From contig NZ_MUNX01000075.1 of NCBI RefSeq assembly GCF_002001005.1, positions 48,148 to 112,147 of the forward strand: DNA of 64,000 nt, written 5' to 3'. Under the pieces are notes generated by a model. That model saw nothing but the letters and a program-made list of their open reading frames with translations, had not been told where the DNA came from and made no database searches. Of this stretch, positions 46,363 to 55,924 are shown in pieces. Source of the stretch: Flavobacterium sp. A45 (GTDB taxonomy: Bacteria > Bacteroidota > Bacteroidia > Flavobacteriales > Flavobacteriaceae). The number at the start of each line of letters is the position of its first letter. Within the stretch, counting starts at the first letter, position 1. A program made the translations under genes and the position numbers.

Positions 46363-47763
46363 ATGAAAACATATAAACTGCAAACCAACTACAAACAAAT
46401 TCTGGCCGATACAATAACGCCTGTAAGTATTTATTTCAAAATAAGAGATAAATTTCCCAATAGTTTATTATTGGAAAGTAGTGATTATCACGGGAATGAT
46501 AATAGTTTTTCCTATATCTGCTGCAATCCGATTGCTTCGATAAAAATTGAAAACGAAACTATTTCCAAAAACTATCCAGATGGAACTTCGGAAACAATTA
46601 CCGTTGATGCAAACACCAATATTCCTTATATTATTCAAAATTTTTCAGGACAATTCCAATCGGACAAAACGGATTTCAAATTCATTAACAATGGTTTATT
46701 TGGGTACATTTCGTATGATGCCGTTCGTTATTTCGAAAAAGTGAGCATTGCCAAAAAAGAAAACAGTAATTCGATTCCCGATGTCTATTATGCGGTGTAC
46801 CAAAACATAATAGCTATCAACCATTTCAAAAACGAAGCGTACATTTTTTGTCATAGCCTTGATGGAAAAAATAACATTTCCGAAATTGAACAATTGTTAC
46901 AATCCAGAAACATTGCTTCGTATAAATTTTCAAAAGAAGGTGAAGGTTTTTCAAATCTAACCGATGAAGAATTCAAACAAAATGTGGCTTTGGCCAAAAA
47001 GCATTGTTTCCGTGGTGATGTGTTCCAATTGGTTTTATCAAGAAGATTTACCCAAGGATTCAAAGGCGACGAGTTCAATGTTTATAGAGCCTTAAGAAGC
47101 ATTAACCCATCCCCTTACCTTTTCTTTTTTGATTATGGCGATTTCAAAATTTTTGGTTCTTCACCCGAAGCCCAAATTATTGTCAAAAACCGTAAAGCCG
47201 AAATCCATCCTATTGCGGGAACTTTCAAAAGAACTGGTGATGACGAAAAAGACGCTGTACTTGCCAAAAATTTATCGGAAGACAAAAAAGAAAACAGCGA
47301 ACATGTGATGTTAGTTGATTTGGCTCGAAATGATTTAAGCCGACATGGACATAACGTGAATGTTGAAAAATATAGAGAAGTACAGTTTTTCTCCCACGTA
47401 ATCCATTTGGTTTCCAAAGTGACTGGACATTTACACGAAAAAGCAACAACAATGCAAGTCGTAGCTGATACTTTCCCAGCAGGAACTTTAAGCGGAGCCC
47501 CAAAACACAGAGCAATGCAATTGATAGAAGATTACGAAAAAACAAACCGTAATTTTTATGGAGGAGCCATCGGTTTTATGGATTTTGAAGGTAACTTTAA
47601 CCATGCAATTATGATTCGAACTTTCTTGAGCAAAAATCACCAATTGCATTCACAAGCAGGCGCCGGAATTGTGGCCAGCTCTGACGAAGAAAGCGAAATG
47701 CAGGAAGTGTACAATAAATTACTGGCTTTGAATAAAGCATTGGATTTAGCAGAAACTATATAA
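46363..47763 (+). CDS. trpE: Anthranilate synthase component I
   Basis: 466 residues: N-terminal Anth_synt_I domain and chorismate-binding domain (IAGTFKRTGDDEKD, LVDLARNDLSRHG, AGTLSGAPKHRAM, YGGAIGFMDF, AGAGIVASSDEESE). Makes anthranilate from chorismate with ammonia from TrpG. LLESSDY in the N-terminal part is the usual tryptophan-feedback motif. First structural gene after the attenuator. Confidence 0.96.
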   Translation: MKTYKLQTNYKQILADTITPVSIYFKIRDKFPNSLLLESSDYHGNDNSFSYICCNPIASIKIENETISKNYPDGTSETITVDANTNIPYIIQNFSGQFQSDKTDFKFINNGLFGYISYDAVRYFEKVSIAKKENSNSIPDVYYAVYQNIIAINHFKNEAYIFCHSLDGKNNISEIEQLLQSRNIASYKFSKEGEGFSNLTDEEFKQNVALAKKHCFRGDVFQLVLSRRFTQGFKGDEFNVYRALRSINPSPYLFFFDYGDFKIFGSSPEAQIIVKNRKAEIHPIAGTFKRTGDDEKDAVLAKNLSEDKKENSEHVMLVDLARNDLSRHGHNVNVEKYREVQFFSHVIHLVSKVTGHLHEKATTMQVVADTFPAGTLSGAPKHRAMQLIEDYEKTNRNFYGGAIGFMDFEGNFNHAIMIRTFLSKNHQLHSQAGAGIVASSDEESEMQEVYNKLLALNKALDLAETI

Positions 47764-47884
47764 GCCCCCTAACCCCCTAAGGGGGAACTTCGCTATGCGG
47801 AGTAGGATCTAAAACAAAAAATTAATTAAAAACCTATTCACCCCAATAGGTACTACCCTCCTTCGGAGGGGCTGGGGGAGGAAA
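47763..47884. repeat. Pair of C-rich palindromes between trpE and trpG
   Basis: CCCCCTAACCCCCTAAGGGGG and CCCTCCTTCGGAGGGGCTGGGGGAGG lie at the two ends of the gap. They can pair within themselves or with each other; no T-run, so they need not stop transcription. Confidence 0.7.
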
Positions 47885-47885
47885 A

Positions 47886-48452
47886 ATGAAAAAAATACTA
47901 GTCATAGACAATTACGATAGTTTCACTTACAATTTAGTGCATTATCTGGAAGATTTAGATTGCGAAGTAACCGTTTACAGAAACGATGAATTTGATATTG
48001 ATGAAATTGCTATTTTTGATAAAATTCTGCTTTCACCTGGGCCAGGGATCCCTGATGAAGCTGGATTATTGAAAGCCGTTATACAAAAATATGCGCCTAC
48101 CAAAAGTATTTTTGGAGTGTGTCTTGGACAACAAGCCATCGGAGAAGTTTTTGGAGGAACACTTTCTAATTTGGATAAAGTGTATCACGGGGTTTCCTCA
48201 ATGGTAAAAACATCAGTTGATGATGAACTTCTATTCGAAGGTTTAGGAAATGAATTTGAAGTGGGACGTTACCATTCATGGGTAGTTGATACCAACTTAC
48301 CAGATGTATTAGAAGCCACTTCCTTTGACGAAAACGGTCAGGTAATGTCGTTAAGACACAAAACATACGATGTAAGAGGCGTGCAATTTCACCCGGAAAG
48401 TGTTTTAACACCCAACGGAAAAAAGATTTTGGAAAACTGGGTGAAAAATTAG
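47886..48452 (+). CDS. trpG: Anthranilate synthase component II (glutamine amidotransferase)
   Basis: 188 residues, class I amidotransferase: nucleophile Cys79 in FGVCLGQQAIGE, His/Glu in FHPESVL near the end. Separate from trpD, no fusion. Confidence 0.95.
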   Translation: MKKILVIDNYDSFTYNLVHYLEDLDCEVTVYRNDEFDIDEIAIFDKILLSPGPGIPDEAGLLKAVIQKYAPTKSIFGVCLGQQAIGEVFGGTLSNLDKVYHGVSSMVKTSVDDELLFEGLGNEFEVGRYHSWVVDTNLPDVLEATSFDENGQVMSLRHKTYDVRGVQFHPESVLTPNGKKILENWVKN

Positions 48453-48488
48453 TGATCAGTGATCAGTTGTTAGTAATCAGTTTAAAAA

Positions 48489-49331
48489 ATGAAAACAGTC
48501 AAAATCCATATTATCCTCTATTGTCTTTTTATTTTCAGCCTCCTTTCTTGTAACCAAAAAAAGGAGCAAAAAATAGAACAGACGGTTAATGTACAGCCTG
48601 AAATTGTTTTGGATTTGGTGGATTTGCAATCAAAAAACAAACTGGGAAAAGATACTGTTGTCACAGTTAGTAATGACCCGGTTTATCACAAAACAAAGAA
48701 GTATCATGCCGTAAATGCATTGCTTCTTTTAAAAAATGAAATTGATTTATCAAAAGTTGACATAAAAAATACATTAATAGTTTTTGAATGTATTGATGGT
48801 TATAAACCTGAAATGCCTCTTGAATTATTTTTAAAAACAAATTCTTTTCTGGCTTTCAAAGATGTTGATGCTCCAAAAGATTCCAATTGGGAAAAGATTA
48901 TCAAAAACGGAAACGAGATGAATGCTGACCCATTTTATCTAGTTTATACAACCGCTCCAACGGAGGGTCAAGAATACAAATGGCCTTATAATGTTATAAA
49001 ATTTCGTTTTGAATCGAAAAGTAAAAACATTGAAGCCTTGCAACCAAAAGATGATCAAAAAGCAATGAAAGGTTTTGCACTATATCAGAAACATTGCATT
49101 ACCTGTCATGCCATAAACGGAATCGGAGGCGAAATGGGACCAGAATTAAATTATCCCAAAAGTGTAACTGAGTATTGGAAAGAAAACGAATTGGTCGATT
49201 ATATTATAGATCCAGCTTCTTTCAGACACAAAGTAAAAATGCCGAAACTGGGAATCACAAAACAGGAATCACAGGAAATAGTTGGCTATTTGAAGTACAT
49301 GTCAGAAAAGAAAACAGATATTAGAAATTAG
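48489..49331 (+). CDS. Cytochrome c lipoprotein inside the trp operon
   Basis: 280 residues. Lipobox LLSC (Cys21). Residues about 35-185 form a domain I cannot name with certainty; the layout (VNALLLLK..., a middle stretch, then VYTTAPTEGQEYKWPYNV) is loosely like a molybdopterin-oxidase domain without cofactor ligands. Residues about 190-275 are a cytochrome c with CITCH and a methionine in KMPKLGI. It sits 36 bp after trpG and 65 bp before trpD. No role in tryptophan synthesis is known for such a protein. Confidence 0.85.
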   Translation: MKTVKIHIILYCLFIFSLLSCNQKKEQKIEQTVNVQPEIVLDLVDLQSKNKLGKDTVVTVSNDPVYHKTKKYHAVNALLLLKNEIDLSKVDIKNTLIVFECIDGYKPEMPLELFLKTNSFLAFKDVDAPKDSNWEKIIKNGNEMNADPFYLVYTTAPTEGQEYKWPYNVIKFRFESKSKNIEALQPKDDQKAMKGFALYQKHCITCHAINGIGGEMGPELNYPKSVTEYWKENELVDYIIDPASFRHKVKMPKLGITKQESQEIVGYLKYMSEKKTDIRN

Positions 49332-49396
49332 ACGTTAGAAAAAATATAAAAACTTAGAAACTTAGTTTCTTAGAATCTTAGCATCTTTATAAAAAA

Positions 49397-50389
49397 ATGA
49401 AAAACATATTAAACAGATTAATCAACCACGAAATTCTCTCCAAAGAAGAAGCCAAAAATGTATTGGTAAATATTTCCAGTGGAAATTATAATCCAAGTCA
49501 GATTTCAGCCTTTTTGACGGTATATATGATGCGAAGCATCAGTATTGAAGAATTGGCGGGATTCAGGGAAGCACTTTTGGAATTGTGCATTCGAATAGAT
49601 TTATCCGACTACAATACCATCGATTTGTGCGGTACAGGAGGTGATGGAAAAGACACTTTCAACATTTCGACTTTAGCTTCTTTTATTTCTGCCGGTGCTG
49701 GAATAAAAGTGGCCAAACACGGAAATTACGGAGTTTCCTCTATTTCGGGTTCCAGTAACGTGATGGATAAATTGGGAGTAAAATTCAGTAACGACGGCGA
49801 ATTTATTGAAAAATGCATCGACAAAGCAGGGATTGCCATTTTACATGCACCTCTCTTTCACCCTGCCATGAAAAATGTTGGCCCAATCCGAAAAGAATTG
49901 GGAGTTAAAACCTTTTTCAATATGCTCGGTCCAATGGTAAATCCCTCTTTCCCAAAAAACCAATTGGTTGGAGTTTTCAATCTTGAATTGGCCCGAATGT
50001 ATGGCTATTTATATCAAAATACCGATGTGAATTTTACGATTTTACATTCCTTGGATGGTTATGACGAAGTTTCTCTGACAGGACCTACAAAAATTATAAC
50101 CAGCACCAAAGAAGGAATTCTAAATCCTATCGATTTTGGTGTTCGCCTTTTGGAACAAAGCGAAATTGAAGGCGGAAAGACTATCGATGAATCGGCAGAA
50201 ATGTTCCTAAATATTATCTCCGGAAAAGGAAATGAAGCCCAAAATAATGTGGTTTGTGCCAATGCAGGAATAGCAATTGCAACGGTTACAGGATGCACCC
50301 CATTGCAAGGATTTGAACAAGCAAAAGAAAGTTTACTTTCAGGAAAAGGACTTTTAGCTCTAAACAAATTGAAAGATTTAAGTAAATAA
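49397..50389 (+). CDS. trpD: Anthranilate phosphoribosyltransferase
   Basis: 330 residues with the PRPP loop CGTGGDGKDTFNIST and KHGNYGVSSISGSSNVMDKLG, both hallmark TrpD motifs. Transfers phosphoribose to anthranilate. Confidence 0.95.
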   Translation: MKNILNRLINHEILSKEEAKNVLVNISSGNYNPSQISAFLTVYMMRSISIEELAGFREALLELCIRIDLSDYNTIDLCGTGGDGKDTFNISTLASFISAGAGIKVAKHGNYGVSSISGSSNVMDKLGVKFSNDGEFIEKCIDKAGIAILHAPLFHPAMKNVGPIRKELGVKTFFNMLGPMVNPSFPKNQLVGVFNLELARMYGYLYQNTDVNFTILHSLDGYDEVSLTGPTKIITSTKEGILNPIDFGVRLLEQSEIEGGKTIDESAEMFLNIISGKGNEAQNNVVCANAGIAIATVTGCTPLQGFEQAKESLLSGKGLLALNKLKDLSK

Positions 50390-50408
50390 AAAACAAACAC
50401 GAATTTCA

Positions 50409-50437
50409 CACACGAGCAAAGCGAACTGACGAAGTAA
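50409..50437 (+). repeat. 30-bp GCGA-type dispersed repeat, copy 4
   Basis: CACACGAGCAAAGCGAACTG followed by ACGAAGTAA (29 bp, one base shorter). Like copy 1, it is set inside an ACACGAATTTCAC...AGCACGAATT repeat, in the trpD-trpC gap. Confidence 0.75.
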
Positions 50438-50475
50438 ATTAGCACGAATTGTTTTTTTGTGACAAAATAAAAAAA

Positions 50476-51258
50476 ATGAATATTTTAGATAAAATCATAA
50501 TTGACAAAAAAAGAGAAGTTATTCTCAAGAAATCTATCATTCCGGTTTCACAATTGGAAGCTTCAGTTTTCTTCGGAAAAGAGACTATTTCTTTAAGTCA
50601 AAATTTAAGAAACAGCAACTCTGGAATCATTGCTGAACACAAACGCCGTTCTCCTTCAAAAGCAATAATCAATCAAAATTTTACGGTTGAAGAAGTAGTC
50701 AAAGGATACGAAAGTGCCGGTGCCTGCGGGATTTCGGTTTTGACGGATGGAAAATATTTTGGCGGTTCATTGGACGATTTGCTTTTGGCTAGAGCTTCTG
50801 TAAATATTCCGCTTTTGCGAAAAGAATTCATAGTGGATGAATACCAAATCCTCGAAGCCAAAGCTCACGGAGCTGATTTAATTTTGCTTATCGCAGCGGT
50901 TTTGACAAGAGAAGAAATCAAATCATTATCTGAATTTACCAAAAGTTTAGGATTGGAAGTATTATTGGAAGTTCATAATTTAGAAGAATTGGAAAAATCA
51001 ATTATGCCTACTTTGGATATGATTGGTGTAAACAACAGAAACCTGAAAACATTTGAAGTGAGCCTTGATTTCAGCAAAGAATTGGCTTCTAAAATTCCAG
51101 ATGAATTTGTAAAAGTTTCTGAAAGCGGTATTTCATCAATCGAAGCCATCAACGAACTAAAACCTTATGGTTACAAAGGTTTTTTGATTGGAGAAAATTT
51201 TATGAAAACTGATAATGCTGGAAAAGCGGCAACGGAATTTATTAAACATTTAATTTAA
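50476..51258 (+). CDS. trpC: Indole-3-glycerol-phosphate synthase
   Basis: 260 residues from the ATG at 50476; the open frame reaches back to a TTG but that part is intergenic repeat. TIM barrel with IIAEHKRRSPSKA, GACGISVLTDGKYFGGS, LLRKEFIVDEYQI, IGVNNRNLKTFEV and SESGISS. Separate from trpF. Confidence 0.95.
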   Translation: MNILDKIIIDKKREVILKKSIIPVSQLEASVFFGKETISLSQNLRNSNSGIIAEHKRRSPSKAIINQNFTVEEVVKGYESAGACGISVLTDGKYFGGSLDDLLLARASVNIPLLRKEFIVDEYQILEAKAHGADLILLIAAVLTREEIKSLSEFTKSLGLEVLLEVHNLEELEKSIMPTLDMIGVNNRNLKTFEVSLDFSKELASKIPDEFVKVSESGISSIEAINELKPYGYKGFLIGENFMKTDNAGKAATEFIKHLI

Positions 51259-51324
51259 ACATAAAAGACACAAAGCTTTGCGAACTTTGCGCCACCTTTG
51301 AGTCTTTGCGGTAAAAAAAACAAT

Positions 51325-51957
51325 ATGAAACTCAAAATCTGCGGAATGAAATATCCCGACAATATACTCGAAGTAGGCTCGCTCCTGCCCGATTATATGG
51401 GTTTTATATTTTGGTCAAAATCGGCTCGGTATTTTGATGGTGATATGCCCGAATTGCCAAAATCAATTCGAAAAACTGGAGTTTTTGTCAATGAGAGTAT
51501 TCCTGTGATTGAAGAAAAAGTAACGAAATACAATTTGCAGGCTGTTCAATTACACGGTCAGGAAACGGTTGAATTTTGTTCGGAATTAAAAACTAAATTT
51601 GGGCTTGAAATTGAAATCATCAAAGTATTTTCGGCAGACGAAAATTTTGATTTAAGCGTTTTAAAACCTTACGAATCCATTTGTGATTTTTTCCTTTTTG
51701 ATACCAAAGGAAAACTGCCCGGCGGCAACGGAACCACTTTCGATTGGAAAATATTAAGCAACTATCCATCGACAAAACCGTTCTTCCTCAGTGGCGGAAT
51801 TGGAGTTACCGAATTGGATTCAATAAAAGAAATTTTGAAAACCAATTTACCGCTTTATGCCATCGACATAAACAGTAAATTTGAAATTGAACCCGGATTA
51901 AAAAACACATCATTATGTAAAGATGCATTGCAATGCATCTCAACAATTAAAAAATAA
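51325..51957 (+). CDS. trpF: Phosphoribosylanthranilate isomerase
   Basis: 210 residues from the ATG at 51325 (KLKICGMK follows, Cys6 the catalytic base). The frame is open from an earlier TTG, inside a CTTTGCG-type repeat. Later motifs VQLHGQE, FLFDTKGKLPGGNGTTFDW and FLSGGIG. Stop is 3 bp before trpB. Confidence 0.95.
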   Translation: MKLKICGMKYPDNILEVGSLLPDYMGFIFWSKSARYFDGDMPELPKSIRKTGVFVNESIPVIEEKVTKYNLQAVQLHGQETVEFCSELKTKFGLEIEIIKVFSADENFDLSVLKPYESICDFFLFDTKGKLPGGNGTTFDWKILSNYPSTKPFFLSGGIGVTELDSIKEILKTNLPLYAIDINSKFEIEPGLKNTSLCKDALQCISTIKK

Positions 51958-51960
51958 AAA

Positions 51961-53142
51961 ATGTCATACAACGTCAACGAAAAAGGCTATTACGGAGAAT
52001 TTGGAGGAGCCTACATTCCTGAAATGTTATATCCAAATGTAGAAGAATTACGTCAGCAATATTTAAAGATTACAGCAGAACCTGAATTTAAAAAAGAATT
52101 TGACCAACTGCTCAAAGATTATGTAGGCCGTCCAAGCCCTTTGTATTTTGCCAAAAGGTTATCTGAAAAATACGGAACCAAAATCTATCTCAAAAGAGAA
52201 GACCTCAACCATACAGGTGCACACAAAATCAACAACACCATTGGTCAGATTTTAGTAGCTCAAAAACTAGGTAAAAAACGAATCATTGCCGAAACTGGTG
52301 CGGGTCAACACGGAGTTGCGACCGCCACTGTTTGCGCATTGATGGGATTGGAATGCATCGTGTATATGGGTGAAATCGACATCGAGCGTCAAGCACCAAA
52401 TGTGGCTCGTATGAAAATGCTTGGAGCCTCTGTTCGACCAGCTCTTTCGGGTTCACGAACCTTGAAAGATGCAACCAATGAAGCCATTCGCGATTGGATT
52501 AATAATCCTGTCGATACTCATTATATCATCGGATCAGCCATCGGCCCACACCCATATCCCGATATGGTAACTCGTTTTCAAAGCATCATTTCCGAAGAAA
52601 TTAAATGGCAGTTACAAGAAAAAGAAGGTCGTGAAAACCCTGACTTTGTAGTCGCTTGTATCGGTGGAGGAAGCAATGCGGCAGGAACATTTTATCATTT
52701 CCTTGACCAAGATAAAGTAGGTATTATAGCCGTCGAAGCAGCCGGAAAAGGGGTAAACAGCGGACATAGCGCAGCGACAAGCAAACTAGGAAAAGTGGGA
52801 ATCATTCACGGTTGCAAAACGCTGTTGATGCAAACTCCCGACGGTCAAATTACAGAACCATACTCGATTTCTGCGGGACTCGATTATCCGGGTGTTGGTC
52901 CAATGCACGCGCATTTGGCACAAACGGGTCGTGCCGAATTCTATTCCGTAACCGATGATGATGCAATGGAATCTGGATTGGAATTATGCAAGCTGGAAGG
53001 AATCATTCCGGCAATCGAATCCTCCCATGCATTGGCAGTTTTGAAAGAAAGAAAATTCAAACCAACCGATGTTGTGGTCATCAGCCTTTCGGGTCGTGGT
53101 GACAAGGATTTGAATACGTATATTGATTATTTTAAATTGTAA
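51961..53142 (+). CDS. trpB: Tryptophan synthase beta chain
   Basis: 393 residues, PLP enzyme with Lys89 in [32 protein letters not shown] and the loop SGRGDKD. Makes tryptophan from indole and serine. A standard TrpB1, 3 bp after trpF. Confidence 0.96.
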   Translation: MSYNVNEKGYYGEFGGAYIPEMLYPNVEELRQQYLKITAEPEFKKEFDQLLKDYVGRPSPLYFAKRLSEKYGTKIYLKREDLNHTGAHKINNTIGQILVAQKLGKKRIIAETGAGQHGVATATVCALMGLECIVYMGEIDIERQAPNVARMKMLGASVRPALSGSRTLKDATNEAIRDWINNPVDTHYIIGSAIGPHPYPDMVTRFQSIISEEIKWQLQEKEGRENPDFVVACIGGGSNAAGTFYHFLDQDKVGIIAVEAAGKGVNSGHSAATSKLGKVGIIHGCKTLLMQTPDGQITEPYSISAGLDYPGVGPMHAHLAQTGRAEFYSVTDDDAMESGLELCKLEGIIPAIESSHALAVLKERKFKPTDVVVISLSGRGDKDLNTYIDYFKL

Positions 53143-53149
53143 TATTCTG

Positions 53150-53360
53150 AATACGATTCTTAAATTTTTAACTTTTTTGAGGATAATTGCAAAGAATCAA
53201 TATGCCAGCTTTTAGCCCCGATAGCAGTGTAAATCCTCTCTCGTTTTTCAACGAGAGAGATTGAAACGGATAGCGGGACTTTGCTGCTAAAAAAACCAGC
53301 CGAGCGATAGCGAACAGGCGAAGCAAATGTTTCTGCTCCAAAAAAATAGTCAAACTCAGT
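53150..53360 (+). ncRNA. Structured flavobacterial repeat, possible Flavo-1-type RNA (copy 2)
   Basis: The core at 53211-53280 begins TTTAGCCCCGAT and ends TAGCGGGACT, with a hairpin CTCTCTCGTT / AACGAGAGAG whose sequence differs from copy 1 but pairs as well. The 3' flank matches copy 1 (TTCTGCTCC plus A-run) but is split by the 30-bp GCGA repeat at 53297-53326. It fills the 258-bp gap between trpB and the next gene. Confidence 0.5.
53297..53326 (+). repeat. 30-bp GCGA-type dispersed repeat, copy 5
   Basis: CAGCCGAGCGATAGCGAACA followed by GGCGAAGCAA. It lies inside the 3' flank of the structured repeat, at a place where the other copy of that repeat has no such sequence. Confidence 0.8.
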
Positions 53361-53400
53361 TAATAATAAATGGTATAACATTTCCAAAAAAATAGAAGCT

Positions 53401-53721
53401 ATGCAAAAATTATTCGCTTACGGAACTTTACGAGATAAGGATGTTCAAGAAAATCTCTTTGGGCGTATTCTTCAGGGAACTCCAGAAACATTGATTGGGT
53501 ATGAATTAAATGAAATTCAAATCGAAGAAGAATTTGGTATAGAACATTATCCTATTATTATGGAAACCAATAATTCCAACGACACCATAAGTGGAATTTC
53601 ATATGACGTCACAATGAGAGAACTCCATCAGGCAGATTTGTATGAAGGACTCCATTATAAACGTGTTGAAGTAACCTTGCAATCGAACCAAAAAGCTTGG
53701 GCATATAGTGCCGCCATCTAA
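53401..53721 (+). CDS. AIG2/gamma-glutamylcyclotransferase-like protein
   Basis: 106 residues with the GGCT substrate loop FAYGTLRDK and ADLYEGLHYKRVEV (acidic Glu at the usual base position). Enzymes of this fold cleave gamma-glutamyl compounds; the short length fits the YtfP/AIG2 type. It lies between trpB and trpA, 36 bp before the nitrilase gene. Confidence 0.85.
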   Translation: MQKLFAYGTLRDKDVQENLFGRILQGTPETLIGYELNEIQIEEEFGIEHYPIIMETNNSNDTISGISYDVTMRELHQADLYEGLHYKRVEVTLQSNQKAWAYSAAI

Positions 53722-53757
53722 TAACGAATAAAGGAATTTAAAAACTAAATAAGAAAA

Positions 53758-54495
53758 ATGATTTTAGCTGCCGCACAAACCAAACCGAAACGAGGAGATA
53801 TTGATGCCAATCTTTTGGATCATTATCGTCTAGTAGAATTGGCTGCCGAAAATGGAGCGCAACTAATCGTTTTTCCAGAACTTTCTATTACGGGTTATGA
53901 AAGAGAAGATGCCGCGCGATTGGCTTTTTCCGAAAATGACACCCGATTAAATCATTTAAAAAAACTAGCCACCGAAAATAAAATCACAATCATCGCAGGA
54001 GCTCCAATACGCATAGAATCCAACTTGTTTTTGGGCGAATTTTGCATCGCTCCAGACAATACAGTTTCCATATACACCAAACAATTTTTGCATACTGGCG
54101 AAGATATTTATTACCAACCCTCTTTCGATTATAATCCAATGCTCGAAATAGAAAACGAACATATTTCTTGTGCCATTTGTGCCGACATCGATAATCCAAA
54201 GCATCCAGAAAACGCCAGCAAAAAAAATAGCTCAACCTATATAGCCAGTATTTTCTTTTCGCCAAATGGGATTCCGCAAGCGCACCAATCGTTACAAAGC
54301 TATGCTTCACAATACCAAATGAATGTCCTGATGGCTAATTTTGGCGGAGACTCTTATGGAAGCCCATCTGGCGGTCGCTCTGCTTTTTGGAACAACAAAG
54401 GAGAATTGATTGCCCAAATGAAAGATTCGGGTTCTGGATTACTACTTGTAGAAAAGCATCATTCCAGTTGGACGAGCATAATACTGAATGATTAA
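53758..54495 (+). CDS. Carbon-nitrogen hydrolase (nitrilase superfamily)
   Basis: 245 residues. The triad is Glu41 (FPELSITGYE), Lys108 (YTKQFLHTGE) and Cys141 (AICADIDNP). Hydrolyses amides or nitriles such as N-carbamyl compounds or omega-amides; substrate unknown. Lies between trpB and trpA on the same strand. Confidence 0.9.
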   Translation: MILAAAQTKPKRGDIDANLLDHYRLVELAAENGAQLIVFPELSITGYEREDAARLAFSENDTRLNHLKKLATENKITIIAGAPIRIESNLFLGEFCIAPDNTVSIYTKQFLHTGEDIYYQPSFDYNPMLEIENEHISCAICADIDNPKHPENASKKNSSTYIASIFFSPNGIPQAHQSLQSYASQYQMNVLMANFGGDSYGSPSGGRSAFWNNKGELIAQMKDSGSGLLLVEKHHSSWTSIILND

Positions 54496-54551
54496 TAAAA
54501 TATAAAAACACAACTATAGGATTTAAAATCCCAAGATAAAATACTTTAAAA

Positions 54552-55313
54552 ATGAACCGAATAAATCAACAATTACAAGAAGACAAAAAGATACTTTCCA
54601 TCTACTTTTCGGCTGGATATCCAAACTTAAATGACACCGCACAAATCATTCAGGATTTAGAAAAAAATGGTGTCGATATGATCGAAATTGGATTACCATT
54701 TAGCGACCCTTTGGCCGATGGTCCAACAATTCAAGCCAGCTCAACACAGGCTTTACATAACGGAATGACCACACAAATCTTGTTTGACCAACTGAAGAAT
54801 ATTCGCAAAAGCGTGAAAATTCCATTAGTGATTATGGGTTATTTCAATCCAATGTTACAATACGGAGTGGAGAATTTCTGTAAAAAATGTGCCGAAATAG
54901 GAATCGATGGTCTAATCATTCCCGATCTTCCGGTTGATGTATATGCAGAACAGTACAAAGCTACTTTCGAGAAATACGGACTAATCAATGTATTTTTGAT
55001 TACGCCACAAACTTCAGAAGAACGTATTCGTTTTATTGATAGCGTTTCAAGCGGATTTATTTATATGGTGAGTTCAGCGAGTGTAACGGGTTCTCAATCT
55101 GGTTTTGGAAACACACAGGAAGCTTATTTCAAACGCATTGCCGACATGAATTTGAAAAACCCACAAGTAGTTGGTTTTGGAATCAACAATGCCGAAACTT
55201 TCAATCAAGCCACGCAATACGCAAAAGGAGCAATTATTGGTAGTGCTTTTATCACCTATTTAAAAGAAAATGGAACTGGAAAAATTGGAGAGTTTGTGAA
55301 AGCGATTCGATAA
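54552..55313 (+). CDS. trpA: Tryptophan synthase alpha chain
   Basis: 253 residues: MIEIGLPFSDPLADGPTIQ with catalytic Glu45 and Asp56, and late YMVSSASVTGSQSG. Cleaves indole-glycerol phosphate for TrpB. Last gene of the operon, separated from trpB by two non-trp genes. Confidence 0.95.
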   Translation: MNRINQQLQEDKKILSIYFSAGYPNLNDTAQIIQDLEKNGVDMIEIGLPFSDPLADGPTIQASSTQALHNGMTTQILFDQLKNIRKSVKIPLVIMGYFNPMLQYGVENFCKKCAEIGIDGLIIPDLPVDVYAEQYKATFEKYGLINVFLITPQTSEERIRFIDSVSSGFIYMVSSASVTGSQSGFGNTQEAYFKRIADMNLKNPQVVGFGINNAETFNQATQYAKGAIIGSAFITYLKENGTGKIGEFVKAIR

Positions 55314-55337
55314 GCATTCCCGTTTTATAAATTATTA

Positions 55338-55390
55338 AACCGCAAATTACAACAAGCATTTGAAGCTTAATAATTTGCAAATTTGCGGTT
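55338..55390 (+). terminator. Terminator of the trp operon
   Basis: Stem AACCGCAAATT with its complement around a 31-nt loop, followed by TATATTTTTTA. Confidence 0.65.
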
Positions 55391-55465
55391 ATATTTTTTA
55401 TGCTTTTTTTTACATTTGAATTATTATTAGGGAAAAAATCTATTCTTACTAAACTACAAATTAGC

Positions 55466-55918
55466 ATGAACACAACTAGAACAACCTCCGAAAACATCGA
55501 TTTCCAAAAACTGGTCGTACTACTTGACGAAGTTTTGAGAATAAAAGATGGCGAAGATCATGATTTCTATGCTCAATACAACACAATTGATAAAATCAAT
55601 CACGTTGTGGTTTGTTATCAAGAAGCGATCGCAATTGGTTGTGGTGCTTTCAAGCAATTTGATACAGATACTGTCGAAATAAAAAGAATGTTTGTTCATA
55701 CTGATTTTCGGGGAAAAGGAATTGCCAGTACAGTTTTAAAAGAACTCGAAATTTGGGCAAGCGAATTCAATTACACCAAGTGCATTTTGGAAACTGGCAA
55801 AAACAATCCCGAAGCCATTGCATTGTATCAAAAAAACGGTTACGAGATAATCTCTAATTACGGTCAATATGAAAATATTGAAACTAGTGTTTGCTTAAAA
55901 AAATCCATTGATAAATAG
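55466..55918 (+). CDS. GNAT-family acetyltransferase
   Basis: 150 residues from the ATG at 55466 (MNTTRTTSEN); the open frame upstream is not protein-like and overlaps the trp terminator. CoA loop HTDFRGKGIASTVLKELE and GKNNPEAIALYQKNGYE. Substrate unknown. Six bp before the GyrI-like gene. Confidence 0.92.
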   Translation: MNTTRTTSENIDFQKLVVLLDEVLRIKDGEDHDFYAQYNTIDKINHVVVCYQEAIAIGCGAFKQFDTDTVEIKRMFVHTDFRGKGIASTVLKELEIWASEFNYTKCILETGKNNPEAIALYQKNGYEIISNYGQYENIETSVCLKKSIDK

Positions 55919-55924
55919 TTTCCA

